Assembly: GCA_031771865.1 (NCBI GenBank)
Contig: JASISA010000026.1
Coordinates: 620,001 to 684,000 of the forward strand
Reading direction: 5' to 3'
Source: Nothophaeocryptopus gaeumannii
Lineage: Eukaryota; Ascomycota; Dothideomycetes; Mycosphaerellales; Mycosphaerellaceae
DNA: 64,000 nt
The notes beneath the pieces were generated by a model. That model was not told the DNA's origin. It made no database searches and worked only from the letters and a program-made list of their open reading frames with translations. Below are positions 1 to 11,200 of the stretch, piece by piece; the stretch's first letter is position 1, and every line of letters begins with the position of its first letter. Both the position numbers and the translations under genes were made by a program.

Positions 1-1158
1 GTGTATTCCATTCCTTCTAGGAGGGAGGCTGTAAAGAAGAGGAACAGGATAGGTGAGATGGTGCTTCCTTGTGGGGATTCCGCATGCCACTCGTGCTGCC
101 GGTGACTCGTATCCGGGGATAGCGATTGTTGTCTCTGTCCTTCAGGAATGACGCTACAAAAGCTGTAATCCAGTATGGAATCCTCCTGCACCGTAGGTTG
201 TGGATTAACCGTTCGTGATTGACTTTGTCAAACGCTCCTGTCATGTCAAGTGATAACACCGAGGCCACCTTGCCTTTCTTCCACGCAGTCTGAACGCTTT
301 GAAGGATGTACCGTAGTGCGTCTCCGGTCGATCTACCCGCTTGCGCCATTTAGTTTTGAGGAAGCAACTTATGTTCCCACAGCCTGTCCTATTTTCCGTG
401 CAACTATTGCTTCTAGTATCTTGCCAATGCACGATAGAAGGGCAATAGGCCTCCATCCCTTTGGAGTAGATGAGTCTTTACCCGCCTTCTGTAGCATAAT
501 CGTCCTAGCTTTCCGAAACTGGGCTGGGTGGTAGCCAATTGAAACACACTGTTGGAAGATGCGTTGAGGATAGGGAGTAGCTGAGCTAGGCACTTCTTTA
601 ATGCATCTGTTTGGTATCTCGTCGAGGCGGGAGCCTTGTCGTTCGGCAGTCTTTGGACTACTTTTCGTACCTCCTCTTCTGTAATTTCGCATGCTATATT
701 AACAGGTTCTGGGTATGTGGTGCTCTCGATGTCTGATGTGTCTGTGGGCTCTGGCATTGGGAAAAGGGCTGTCCGTAGGATCTCTGTTTTCGCACTGTCC
801 GTCGAACTGATCGTTATTGTGTGTTAGTGTAGGCATCTGGGGAGGTCGAATAGGCTATCGCTGTTCTTTGCCCACTTAGCCAGCTTCCACATTCCCTGTG
901 GCTCGCTAGCGGTTTTGTGAACCGCGGTCCTCCACTGTTTCCTTTTCTCTGTCTGGATAGTTCTCTTTTTCTCCTGGTTTCGTGCCCTCCACTCCTTCCA
1001 GTGCTCCTCGCTCCCCGTCCATTGTGCATGCCGTCTTGCCTGCCGAGCCTCCTGAATCGCATGTAGTACCACCGGCACACTCCTTGGATCTGGCGGCCGA
1101 TATGTTTTACGCCGGACAACAAGGTCCCTTGTCTTTTGTAGAGCATTGCTGAGATCAC
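1..1158 (-). pseudogene. LINE ORF2: reverse transcriptase portion, frameshifted and incomplete
   Basis: Several minus-strand frames together cover the RT N-terminus. One holds a basic linker (about 824-1078, rich in QEKKR-type residues). Another holds EEEVRKVVQRLPNDKAP (about 660). A third holds KGWRPIALLSCIGKILEAI (about 450), a classic LINE RT block. A fourth holds SVLSLDMTGAFDKVNHERL (about 250), the RT motif A with the first catalytic Asp. At least three frame changes are needed to read through. The YxDD region and everything downstream lie left of the window. Confidence 0.8.
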
Positions 1159-1189
1159 TCTACGGTGCTATCTATATCCTCCTTTGTTG

Positions 1190-1954
1190 TCATCCTTCGG
1201 CTGTAGGTAGGAGCTTTTGGAGCGTCTCTCTGAACTCCTCCCAGTTAGTGTCCTTCCACATCCATCTTGTTCTCGTCTCCTCCTGTATCCCTATGTTAAT
1301 AGTTGTCTCTATGCTGATATGATCAGAGTCAATGTCTTCCTTGCCTGGCTGACATGCTGTTATCCTCTTTGATATCTCCTCTGTTGCAAGAGTAAGGTCT
1401 ATCGTCGTCCCAGTTTGGGACTGTGGTGTCTTTCTCCAGGTAGCAAGGCCTAGGGGTGTCGCTAGGTATAGCGTGTCTCGACACGCCTCTCGTAGCTCTC
1501 TTGCTCTAAGATCCTCCTGTGGTACTAACGGTCCTCCCCACCAACGGTGGTGAAGATTGAAGTCTCCAACTAGAACGTGTTCTCCCGGTTCCTCAATACC
1601 TTCTAAAAGCTCCTCCACTGTAAGCCTCGCATCCCAGTTATAGATGTTATGGAGGTGTACAGTTCCTATTGTCGTTTGTAGTGAGATTAGGATCTTCTGA
1701 TTACTCATAATCCGGTGCGACCATTCGGATAGGCTGTACTTCTTATGGACGTAGAATACGACTCTCCTGTCTTTGTCTTCCCCTGCAACAGTATAGTACT
1801 TCGGATGTGTGACTGTTCTTCCATTGCTTGGGTTAGTGTATGGCTCCTGGATAGCGAGAATGTCTTTCTGGCTGTCATCGAGTAGCTGCCGGTGGGTAGC
1901 CTGTGATTTCCGTACGTTTGCCTGCAGTATACTTAGTGTCGGTTGTGTGTTCAT
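1190..1954 (-). pseudogene. LINE ORF2 N-terminus: AP-endonuclease-like domain
   Basis: This is an open 254-codon segment starting at an ATG (1954). It begins TLSILQANVRKS and carries the endonuclease/exonuclease/phosphatase landmarks: AIQEPY (catalytic Glu), HVLVGDFNLHHRWWGG (the GDFN motif), TTIDLTLAT and SDHISIE (the terminal SDH). In a living element this enzyme nicks genomic DNA to prime reverse transcription. The frame ends at a stop at 1190, ahead of the reverse transcriptase. The domain itself appears intact, but the ORF is cut off from its RT. Confidence 0.85.
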
Positions 1955-2222
1955 TGGGTACTAGCTGGTGGTTGATCCCGCTGTATTGCTCGTCGGATTG
2001 ACCCTTGTCCTTGCTCCGGTACAATGGTCTTAGCCCTGTTCACCGCCCCAACTGGCCTCCCAAACCTCTGTAGTGTTCGCTTCTCTACTGCTGTTCCTAT
2101 TGGCCTCCTGCCTGGGACATATTCGCGGCTTGTCCGGGTAGCTGTTTGTCCTCTCTCCCCATTCGCTCCTTGCTGTAGAGGAGGGGAAGGCAGAGGAGAA
2201 GTAGAGCTAGGAGTACTGTAGG

Positions 2223-3320
2223 TTAGCTTAGCCATGTAGCTCGCCCTATCTTCTTCATGCTCTGAATCTTGTCCTTGATTGCTTGTCTCTTTGAGCACAT
2301 ATAGTGCCAAGCTGGGTGGTTCTGACTGCAATTTCCGCATTTACTGTGCTTTAATCGGTCTGCCTCTGCAAGCTTCTCGTGCGCACATTCTCTTATGTTA
2401 TGGCTTCCTCCACACCTTGCACACACCGTACCGTTTGTGCACCTTGTGCCGATATGGCCATATCTTTGGCAGTTGAAGCACTGTGTTATTGTCCATTGGT
2501 GGTCCCATTCTTCAGTGTCGTGGAGCACTCGGAGATGATAATGCCCTTCTCTACCGCAGCTCTAGCAGCTTCCACCGTCTTCAGTTCGACTACTAGAGTG
2601 CTCTGTTTCTTTGTTCCCGTTGCTATAGCTTTCTGGCCCTTCCACCAGGCATTCTGTACTTGGATTCCGGGTATTAGCCGCTTGTTGTCTTCCTCAATTG
2701 ACTGGATCCGCTGTGTAGTAGGGTCGTTTCCGCAACTGTAACAAAGTGGACTTGACTGGGAAGGTTTTCTGTGCTATTCTTGCCTCCTTCAAGACCTTGC
2801 CTAGGCCTTGGGTGTCTGCCGCCATTCGGTTCCTTGCTGCAGGGTCCGTAGTCGTGAGAACTAGTCCATCGGGGACCTTCTTGACTGCGACTACATGTGC
2901 CCAGTTCCCTCCTTCTGCAGTAAAACGCGAAACAATCCGGGTAGCTTCAGCATCCCTAAGCTCAGCCCTAGTCGCTTCGTTGTCTACGTGAATCTTGAGG
3001 AGCACGCAGCTCTTTGTGCTTTGATGCTAGACAGCTGGGCTGGCTGTTGGGCTGCGACTGTAGCCCAGGTTGTCTTTGGTCCTGGACTCTGCTCTATCTT
3101 CTTCTGAATCTGTGTAATACTCCGTTGGATAGATTCCAGAGTGGCTTCCTGGTTGGTGCGCTTCGTGGTCCGCGCTGCAGTTGAGTGAATCATATCTAGA
3201 ATCATCTGGATTGCCCTCTCTGGTTGGAGGAGGAGTGTTGACTCTGATGCATCAGTTCAGCTGCCTCATTCTGAATCTCTTTCAGGGCCTCCCAAGGTGA
3301 GAGGGGACCCTGCTGGTTCT
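2223..3320 (-). pseudogene. LINE ORF1, gag-like zinc-knuckle protein
   Basis: Three overlapping frames on the minus strand give a gag-like protein. The N-terminal part (about 2984-3205) includes an Ile/Gln-rich coiled segment. A middle part (2694-3005) contains the stretch GNWAHVVAVKKVPDG. The C-terminal part (2223-2528) has zinc knuckles: CFNCQRYGHIGTRC (CX2CX4HX4C), then CARCGGSHNIREC, then a third Cys/His cluster CGNC...HYMC. Nucleic-acid-binding ORF1 proteins with tandem knuckles are typical of fungal and insect I/Tad-type LINEs. The need to change frame between segments shows decay by small indels. Coding similarity may extend upstream to about 3650 in other frames. Confidence 0.75.
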
Positions 3321-3689
3321 TGTTTACTGCTGCGTTCTTCTCTCTATACCCCTTCTCTTGGGAGGTTGGGTAGGAAGCTAGATTGATACTCCTGTATCTC
3401 TGCCTGTAGTAGTTTCTTCAGTAACCTCTTGAAATGGCTCTAGTCCGTTGTCTGTGCCTGAGGCAGCACAGCCTTGTGCACTGGCCATGCTTGGCAGAGA
3501 ATTCTCTTCTTCTAATGCTGAGAATCAGTATTTTCGAGCGCTGACTGCGCACCCGCCAACAGCGGCGTGTAGCCGTGCTTTGGATGCGTGTATTGCCTTG
3601 ATAGGTTCCGTATGTTCTGAGGTTTTGGTAATGCCGCCTCCCCAAATTCGTTCGAGGTGTATCTTTATGATTATATTTCACAATTAACG

Positions 3690-5580
3690 CATAGTTTAAT
3701 TTCGTTTTTTATATAGGAGATAGCCTATAGTCTACCTAGTTCCCTCGCGTTATAATTACAAATTTTAATATAGTTTAAGTTGCGTAATATATCGAGAAAG
3801 AAAGCCCTATCCTTTTAGCTTTATAACGACTCCTAGTCGGCTATAGCTACTTCCGCTACTACGACGTTACTACTACGTACTTTTAGAAACTCCTTAACTG
3901 CACTTCTTATTCTTAATCGTATACTACTTTTTAGCCCTTCTATATACTATTTATCTCTACTTATTTGTATAGCGGTTATTATATCGAACGCGCTATCTAC
4001 GAGAACCTTGCTACTAGCCGCGAGGTCGCTATCGTCGCGCAAGCTAGGCTAAAGCGCTACCTAGTCGAGAAAGTCGGTTAGGAGCTATAGCGTAGATTCA
4101 AGAGTCGGCGGCAATACTATATCGCTTTAATAGCTACTAGGTAGGCCTAGCTATACTAGACGGCGAGCTAGAGTACGAGAAGGAGTTCCTAGAGTAATTC
4201 CTTTACCTCCGATATTACTATAGATAGTACTACCGAGAGCCTACTCTAGTACCTACGCGAGGAGTACCTCTCTAGGCGACGGCCTACTACTAGCTAACTT
4301 CTTCGGAGTCTTAGGCAACGCCCTTATCTTCGCTGTAGTCTCCTTTTAATATATCTTCTAGTAATAGCGCTTAAAGATTATCTATAGAATATCTAGAGTT
4401 AATATCTAATCGTTAGCTTTACAATTACCTAAGTCGATAGCCTTCGAGAGCGCTCGTAGAGTCGCTTAGTCTATTAGGAAGTAGCCGTCTAGCACGTCTT
4501 ACTTCCTCTTATCGCGGAAGTATATACTACTACTAGTAGTCTTATTATTCGGATAAGCCGTATTCGTATAGAGCTAGGTAAACCGAATATCTCCCTTATA
4601 ATTGCCCTTAGATCGAAGCTTAGTAATAAGATATCCGGAGTTTACTACTTACTTTATAGTAGCTATCTTGCGAGCCTTACTAGTAGCTTTACTTCCTCTA
4701 GTTCCTCTAGACGCGATAGTAGTAGCTACCTCGTCCGGTTTAGTAAAGAAGTGTATAGTAAGCTATAGGCCCTTCTTCTTTATCTTATTCTACTCGAATA
4801 GCTTATTAAGTACCTACTTGTAATAGGCGTTTTCTTTAGTCGCTAGATCGTCGTCTCTAGTTATTAGATAGAGCTAGTCTATATTAAAATAGTCCTTCTC
4901 TTTAGCGCTATTATAATAGCCGTCTACTAACACTCTCTAAGGGCGAGGCAAGCCTAACTTCTTACATATCCGGTAGGCCTAGTTCTAGCTATTCTAACCC
5001 TCGCTAACGTTAGTAACTTTAAAGGTATTCCGCTTCTTAGTAGGCGTTTTCTCGTTCTTAGTCTTGCCCTTCTTATTATAGAGCAACTACAACCCTTTAA
5101 ACGTTAACGTTCGTCGCTCTAGACCCTCCTCCGGCCCTAGACGAGGATAGTAACTCTTAGGAGTTAACGCGATCGCGCCGGCTACTATAGTAGCCGCGCT
5201 ATTAAAAGAAGAGCTAGTAGACGAACTAGTAGGCTTAGGTGTTATTATATCTTACCCTACCGCCCCTTTAGGCTGCACTACCTTAGTACCGAGCTAACTA
5301 GCCGTAATAGTAGATCCTTGAGCGCGCGAATCGATTAGCGTATAAGCCGGCTCCGCTAACGCTAATTCCTTGTCTTTACCGCCCTTACGACCTTTCGGTA
5401 GCCTCTTTATTAGTAGCGGCGATATCGATATGTTAAGACTAGCTACACGCCGAGTAGCTACAGCTTTATTAGTTAGTAGTAGTACAATATTATCGCCGAA
5501 TTTGGCAGGGGGCTTGCTAGTAGTCGTACGCGCCGAAGAACGACTTATACTACCGTAAAAAAGAAGTGTTTACTTAAAGG
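3690..5580. repeat. RIP-mutated relic repeat
   Basis: No reading frame survives here, and the sequence is dominated by TpA while CpG remains common. In 4021-4080 I count 6 TpA, 8 CpG, 1 CpA and no TpG. That is the signature of repeat-induced point mutation acting on CpA, which becomes TpA on either strand. The tract begins just after the LINE 5' region and ends near 5580, where ordinary composition resumes before the MFS gene. It is presumably an old transposon. I could not identify the family because every frame is full of stops. Confidence 0.85.
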
Positions 5581-5798
5581 TCTTTATATACAAAGATTGC
5601 GGGATATTAGGAGCTGATTAGAGGCTTTTTGATGCTATTACAGGCCAATTCTACATACAAACTACCACTTTGTCGACTCTCAGCCTCCTGCGGCTCTGCG
5701 GGCCGAGGACTGACAGGCTTTTTCCGAAACTCAGTAAGCCTCGGTTATCAGCCTTGTCATGAACGCTCGGTCTCGGTACAATACAAAAACAATTCTTT

Positions 5799-7382
5799 TC
5801 AGGCATTGTTATCGAAGAATCTGACTTTCAACAAAAGCTGCATAGCAAAGCTTGCGCAGATGCTCGCCAGCAGCATAGCAATCATGACCCAGTTCGATCC
5901 AACATATGCCGGGTTCCTCTTGGCATCCTCCGCCCATCCGGAGAACAAAGCATAATTCGTCACCACACTTCCCAGGTTACCTAGACCGGACACCAGCGCC
6001 GTGGCAGCCGCAACTCCAATCTCTCCATGCCTTGGCTGAAAGATCTCCGCAGTCCAGGTCATTGTGATTGGAACAGTCGGACCAAGTCCGTATCCCACTA
6101 TCAAGAGACCGACGTATCGTCCCCATTTCCCGGAAGTTGAGTCGCCAGCGTAGGTCGTGACGAGCAAGCCCAGGATCTGAAGAAGTGTCGGCAGACTGAA
6201 CCAAAGCGCTCTTTGCTTGTGGAAGTGGTCGCTGATGGGCGTGACGCAGAGAATGCCAATCAAGTCGCAGATCCAGATCGGTGCATAGAGGAGACTCAAC
6301 TCCACGCCGCTGAATGACGGATTGATGGCCTTCAGAATCACCGTCCCATAAGACTGCACCCCGTTCCCAACACCCACCACACCAAAATACATGACCAGCA
6401 ACGGCCAGAATCTCCAATCCAGCAATACATTCCAGAGATCCCTCAACGTCCAGTCAGTATTGTGATAGGCCTGGAGCAAGTCCTTGTAATGAAGAGCCGC
6501 ATCTTCTCCCCTCAAAGCCGGGTTAGCACCAGGAAGAAACCTATCCCACCACCTCGCCCTCTTCTGTTCACCGGGAGCGAGTGGACGATCCGGCAACCAC
6601 CAAATAAGTCCAAACCCACAAACAGTCGTAACCAATCCCCAAATAAGAAACATCCATTGAAACCCCACCAATCCTCCATCTCCATCCATCTCCTGAAAGC
6701 CGGCTGACACTAACCCGACGACTGCGGCGCTGACTTGTGAGGCGGTGAAATACCATCCGATTCTTTTGGCCATGCGGTGGGTGGGGTAGAACAGGGTGAG
6801 GAAGAGGGACATGCCGGGCCACATGCCTGCTTCTACGGCGCCGAGGAGGAGCCGGAGGATGTAATACCCAGCGGCATTCTTCATCCCGACAAATCCTAGG
6901 CCTACCACGCCTACGGAAATAACTATCCGTGCGAGCCATACACTCGGCTCCAACTTGGACATGGCGAGGTTGGAGGGGACTTCCAGCACTACGTAAGTTA
7001 CGTAGAATAGCGCCAGACCGGTGGAGATCTGGTGGGGTGTTATGTTCAGGACGGAACCTAGGTCGTGGCTTTGCGCTGTGTTCATTGTTTGTGCGAGGCC
7101 GACGTTGGAGCGGACGGCGGAACAGAGGAAATAGAGGAGCCAGAAGGGGGGTATTATCCTCAGGTCGAGGTGGCGGTAGATGGCGCGGAGGCACGCTGAG
7201 TCCTCTAGAGAGTGTGCGGCATTTTCGAAATCGTCGCCTTCGGTCGAGGGGGTATTGACAAAACCAGTTCCAGTTGCAGCTTCTTTCACATTCCTTGTTG
7301 ATGCTCTTTCATGGTCTCCTCGAATCTCGCGAGTGTCGGATTGGACCACTTCGTCATGAATGAGGTTCTCATTTCGCTCCAT
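5799..7382 (-). CDS. MFS transporter, anion:cation symporter (allantoate permease/DAL5-like) family
   Basis: This is an intronless 527-aa membrane protein starting at an ATG in good context. About 75 acidic, disordered cytoplasmic residues precede twelve hydrophobic segments. Family landmarks include PPFWLLYFLCSAVRSNVG in TM1, the loop-2 segment SNLAMSKLEPSVWLARI, and RLLLGAVEAGMWPGMSLF in TM4, the pattern seen in DAL5/SEO1/TNA1-type carriers. The C-terminal half (LLDWRFWPLLVMYFGV, then GYGLGPTVPITMTW) also fits. Members import organic anions such as allantoate, nicotinate or pantothenate at the plasma membrane. The substrate cannot be read from sequence. Length is normal and nothing looks broken. 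It lies between the RIP tract and pyrABCN. Confidence 0.9.
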   Translation of the reverse strand: MERNENLIHDEVVQSDTREIRGDHERASTRNVKEAATGTGFVNTPSTEGDDFENAAHSLEDSACLRAIYRHLDLRIIPPFWLLYFLCSAVRSNVGLAQTMNTAQSHDLGSVLNITPHQISTGLALFYVTYVVLEVPSNLAMSKLEPSVWLARIVISVGVVGLGFVGMKNAAGYYILRLLLGAVEAGMWPGMSLFLTLFYPTHRMAKRIGWYFTASQVSAAVVGLVSAGFQEMDGDGGLVGFQWMFLIWGLVTTVCGFGLIWWLPDRPLAPGEQKRARWWDRFLPGANPALRGEDAALHYKDLLQAYHNTDWTLRDLWNVLLDWRFWPLLVMYFGVVGVGNGVQSYGTVILKAINPSFSGVELSLLYAPIWICDLIGILCVTPISDHFHKQRALWFSLPTLLQILGLLVTTYAGDSTSGKWGRYVGLLIVGYGLGPTVPITMTWTAEIFQPRHGEIGVAAATALVSGLGNLGSVVTNYALFSGWAEDAKRNPAYVGSNWVMIAMLLASICASFAMQLLLKVRFFDNNA

Positions 7383-8284
7383 CTTGCAACAACCCCCTGC
7401 TCTTCTCAGCTCCAGCGCGATGAATGGAAGCGACTTGCGTTGTTGTAGAAAGAAAATCCATCTCGTTGAGTCTTCTCACTGTCGAATGATTTTCTGTTGA
7501 CAAGTCCCACCGAGCACCGGCCCATCAAAAAGAAAGTCCTTTCCTCAAGAGGGTGCCGAAGTTCGGTCCGGTGCCGTGCGGCCGAACCTTGTCGCCGGCG
7601 TCGGCTTTCCAAATGCGAAGACGAGGTAAGGCTTAGGGTTACTTGGGGTTAACACAGGTATTCACAAAGACGGTGAGGTGTAGTCTGTTGAGCTCGGTGA
7701 TACTCGGCATCGATCAGAGTAGTCGCTTGAATAATGTTTGTAATTTTGGACATTGCCTCGATCGATAATGCCAAGTCCGTCTGCTCCGAAGCGAATTAGA
7801 CAAATACACAAGATTGGGCCTTTTCAGAACAGCCACATCAAGCCGCATGGATACCACCACACATTCTCAGTGATCTGGACAATTGTGCTCGACTTGGGCG
7901 TGACAGCGACAATCTCGACATAGAAAGCACAAAACACACACGAACGAATGAGGCTCAAAGAGTTGAACATAGACAGTGTGATACCGTACATACATACATC
8001 CCATGCAACCACATCTAGACGCATAGCGGTCATCCAATGATTTAAATCGATCCCTCTGAACCAGATATTCTCATCTACCTAAACACAATCAAAACTCCAA
8101 CGCTATGCTTTTGTTGCCTGTGGTCAATCCCTTCAGGTCTTTCTTTTTAGTGGTATCGTACAATCATCAAAGACAAATCAAGTTGCGCCGTTTCCGTCCC
8201 CAAGTCATCTATTCTCCTCCGTGTTGTTTTCGACCATTGCCACATTTTCCCCTCCCCCTTTTGTGTAGCCCCACTCATCTCCAT
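7383..8284. other. Intergenic: upstream of MFS gene, downstream of pyrABCN
   Basis: No supported gene. The right-hand part (8080-8284) is pyrimidine-rich and probably the pyrABCN 3' UTR. The rest should contain the MFS promoter. No distinct motif was recognised. Confidence 0.5.
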
Positions 8285-11200
8285 CTACGGCGCCATAACC
8301 AACGCCAGCAGCGCCATCCTGACAAACATCCCATACTTCATCTGCCTAAAGTACGCCGCTCTCGGATCATCATCCACCTCCGGGGACAATTCCAGATTCC
8401 TGGGTAACGGGTGCATGACAATCATGTTCTTCTTCGCATCTCTCAGCGTCTTCGCAGACACAACCATCTCATCCTTCACCCGCTCATAAAGCTCCAGATC
8501 CTCGAAACGCTCCTTCTGCACGCGGGTACAGTAGAGGACATCGGTGTTGGCGACGATCTCAGGCGTCAACTTTTCGGAGACGGTGAGCAGCTGACCGCGC
8601 TGTTCGAGCAGGGCGCGGACTTTTGAGGGGAGGGCGAGTGCGGACGGGGAGGCGAGCTGGATCTTGACGTTGTAGTGGCCGAGAACTTCGCAGAGGGAGT
8701 GGACGGGTCGGCCGTACTTCAGGTCGCCGGTGAAGGTGATGGTCAGGCCATTGACGGTTCCGAGCTCTTCACGAATGGTAAACAGGTCCAGGAGGGCCTG
8801 GGTGGGGTGCTCGCGGGAGCCGTTACCGGCGTTGATGATCGGGTGGTCAGCAGCCTTGGCAGCGATTTTCGCGGAGTCATTGTCTGGGTGGCGGAGAACG
8901 ATCGCATCGGCGTATTGATCCAGAGTCCGGATGGTGTCTGCCAAAGACTCGCCCTTCTGAGTGCTGGAATGCGACTCGTTGACAACGACGGTCTGACCGC
9001 CAAGACGTTTCATCGCAGCGTCGAAGGAGCATGAGGTCCGAGTAGAAGGCTCGAAGAACATCAAGTTCAAGACGCGGCCCTTCAGGATATCGAGCGATCC
9101 GTCACGCTCTACGCTAAGGCGCATCTCAGCAGCAACGGTGAAGAGCAGGTGCAGCTCGTCCTTCGTGATTTGCTTGACTGAGATGACGTCCTTGCCCTTG
9201 AACGTGGATCGCTTGAGTAGCTCGGGCAGCGACTCCGTCAGCTGGGGCTCTGGAAGAACAGCTGGCGCGGTTGGTACTTCAGCGAAAGTCTGATAGTCGA
9301 CTTTGCTGATGCTGAAGTCGTACGCGCGAGCGATACCCTCAATCAGGATCTTGGCGTTCTTGACGTTGGTGACGAGAGGCGTCTGGAAGTCAACAGCCAT
9401 ACGTCGAGTGCGATATCCTTTCGAGATGTAGTTTGCCGGACGACGGAACTTGTTGGCAGAGGGCAAGTTGATGTACAAGTCGATCAAGTTGTTAGCCAAG
9501 GCGTGCGTCAACGAGTACTCCTCTCGCTGTCCATCAGTTTGGAGAGCCTCCAAGAATTGTACTTGTATTCCGTGCTCCTCGAGGTAATCTGCGGTACCAG
9601 CAGTAGCGTAAAGCTTGAAGCCCAGCTTGTAAAGCTTCTCGATCGAAGGAAGCATCTCTACCTTGTCCTTGAAGGAACCGATTGACAGCAGGATGTTCTT
9701 CTTGGGAAGCTTGAAGCCAGTCGAGATGAGACCCTTCATGTAAGCTTCGTACTTGGTGCGACCGAAACAGGCAACCTCACCAGTGGAAGCCATCTCCACA
9801 CCCATGACTGGATCAGCTCCAGCAAGACGCGAGAAGGAGAACTGCGGCACCTTGACGCCAACGTAGTCGGGCTGTATGGTGAGCGGCGGGTACTCGCGCA
9901 GAGGCAGACCAGTCATTGCCTTGGTAGCCATTTCGATGATGTCCAGACCCATAACCTTGGAGACGAATGGGAATGATCGCGACGCGCGGACGTTGCACTC
10001 GATGACCTTGATTTCGTTATCCTTGGCGATGAACTGAATGTTATATGGTCCGGTAACGTTGAGGGCATCTCCAATCTTGCGGGTGGCGTCCTCAATCTTT
10101 CGGACAGTCTCCGGGTCCAGATCCTGGGGAGGCAAGATCAGAGTGGCATCTCCGGAGTGGACGCCGGCATTCTCGACATGCTCAGAGATGAAGTGCTGGA
10201 CCATGGTACCATTCCGTGCAACAGCATCCATCTCAATCTCCTTCGCGTTCTCGATGTACTTCGTGATGACAACCGGGTGCTCCTTTGACACCTCGGCTGC
10301 CTGGGCGAGGTAGTTTTTGAGGTCGTGCTCGGAGTACACAGTGTTCATGGCTGCACCGGAGAGCACATACGATGGTCTAACCAGCACGGGATACTTGACC
10401 TGGTTGCAGAACTTCTTAGCTTCTTCAGTGCTGGTGAGTTCCTTCCATGCTGGCTGGTCGACTCCAATTCTGTCAAGCATACGAGAGAATTTGTACCGGT
10501 TCTCTGCGGTGTCGATCATCTCCGGCGAGGTTCCAAGAATCTTAACATTGGATCGGTGGAGAGGAAGCGAGATGTTGTTTGGTGTCTGGCCGCCCATGGA
10601 AAGAATGACACCGCTTGATTGCTCGAGCTGGTAGATGTCCAGAACGGTCTCGAGCGTGATGTTCTCGAAGTAGAGTCGGTCGGCTTCGTCGTAGTCTGAA
10701 GACTGTCAGTATACTCCCAACGGCGCTTGAAACAGAGCGCAACGTACCTGTGCTCACGGTCTCCGGGTTGTACTCGGCCAGAAGTTAGCTTGTTTCTGTA
10801 ATGGTCATGAAGTAGAGAAGAGGTATGAGAAGAAGAGTTCAAGTCAGTAAGAAAAAGGTCAAGCGAGGTCCAGAGTCGATTTCGTGACACTGAACTACGG
10901 AGTTCAGCGCCGGCCAGCAAGCAAATTCAGTATCGCAATCTCAGGTAATTTGTCTTGGTCAACCGTTAGAGATTGCCTTGGTGGCTCAGCTTTGGACGGC
11001 GTCCAACTCACCAGCGACGCTGCCTGACAGCGGCGCGGAGTGCTGCAGAGCGGCGTGGAGACGCGTACGCGATAGGAGAAATATCGTCGACGATAAGGTG
11101 GTGGTGGTGGGTGTCGTTGATGAGGTGACGAGGTGTTGTTCATGAGCTGATCTGAGGTTGACGTGCCATGCTCAGGCGACGTGGTATAGAGGAAGGCGCG

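Larger units (their letters stand above)
1..3690 (-). mobile_element. Tad1-like non-LTR retrotransposon (LINE), defective, 3' part outside window
   Basis: Reading the minus strand from about 3690 downward gives the usual LINE order: an ORF1 with CCHC zinc knuckles, then an apurinic-type endonuclease domain, then reverse transcriptase. The RT catalytic core and any RNase H continue beyond position 1. The frame is broken several times in both ORFs, so this copy is not autonomous. Base composition is ordinary, with CpA and TpG common, in sharp contrast to the RIP-mutated tract directly upstream of its 5' end. The Tad1/I-type assignment rests on domain order and the fungal host, not on a tree. 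I did not identify a target-site duplication. Confidence 0.85.
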
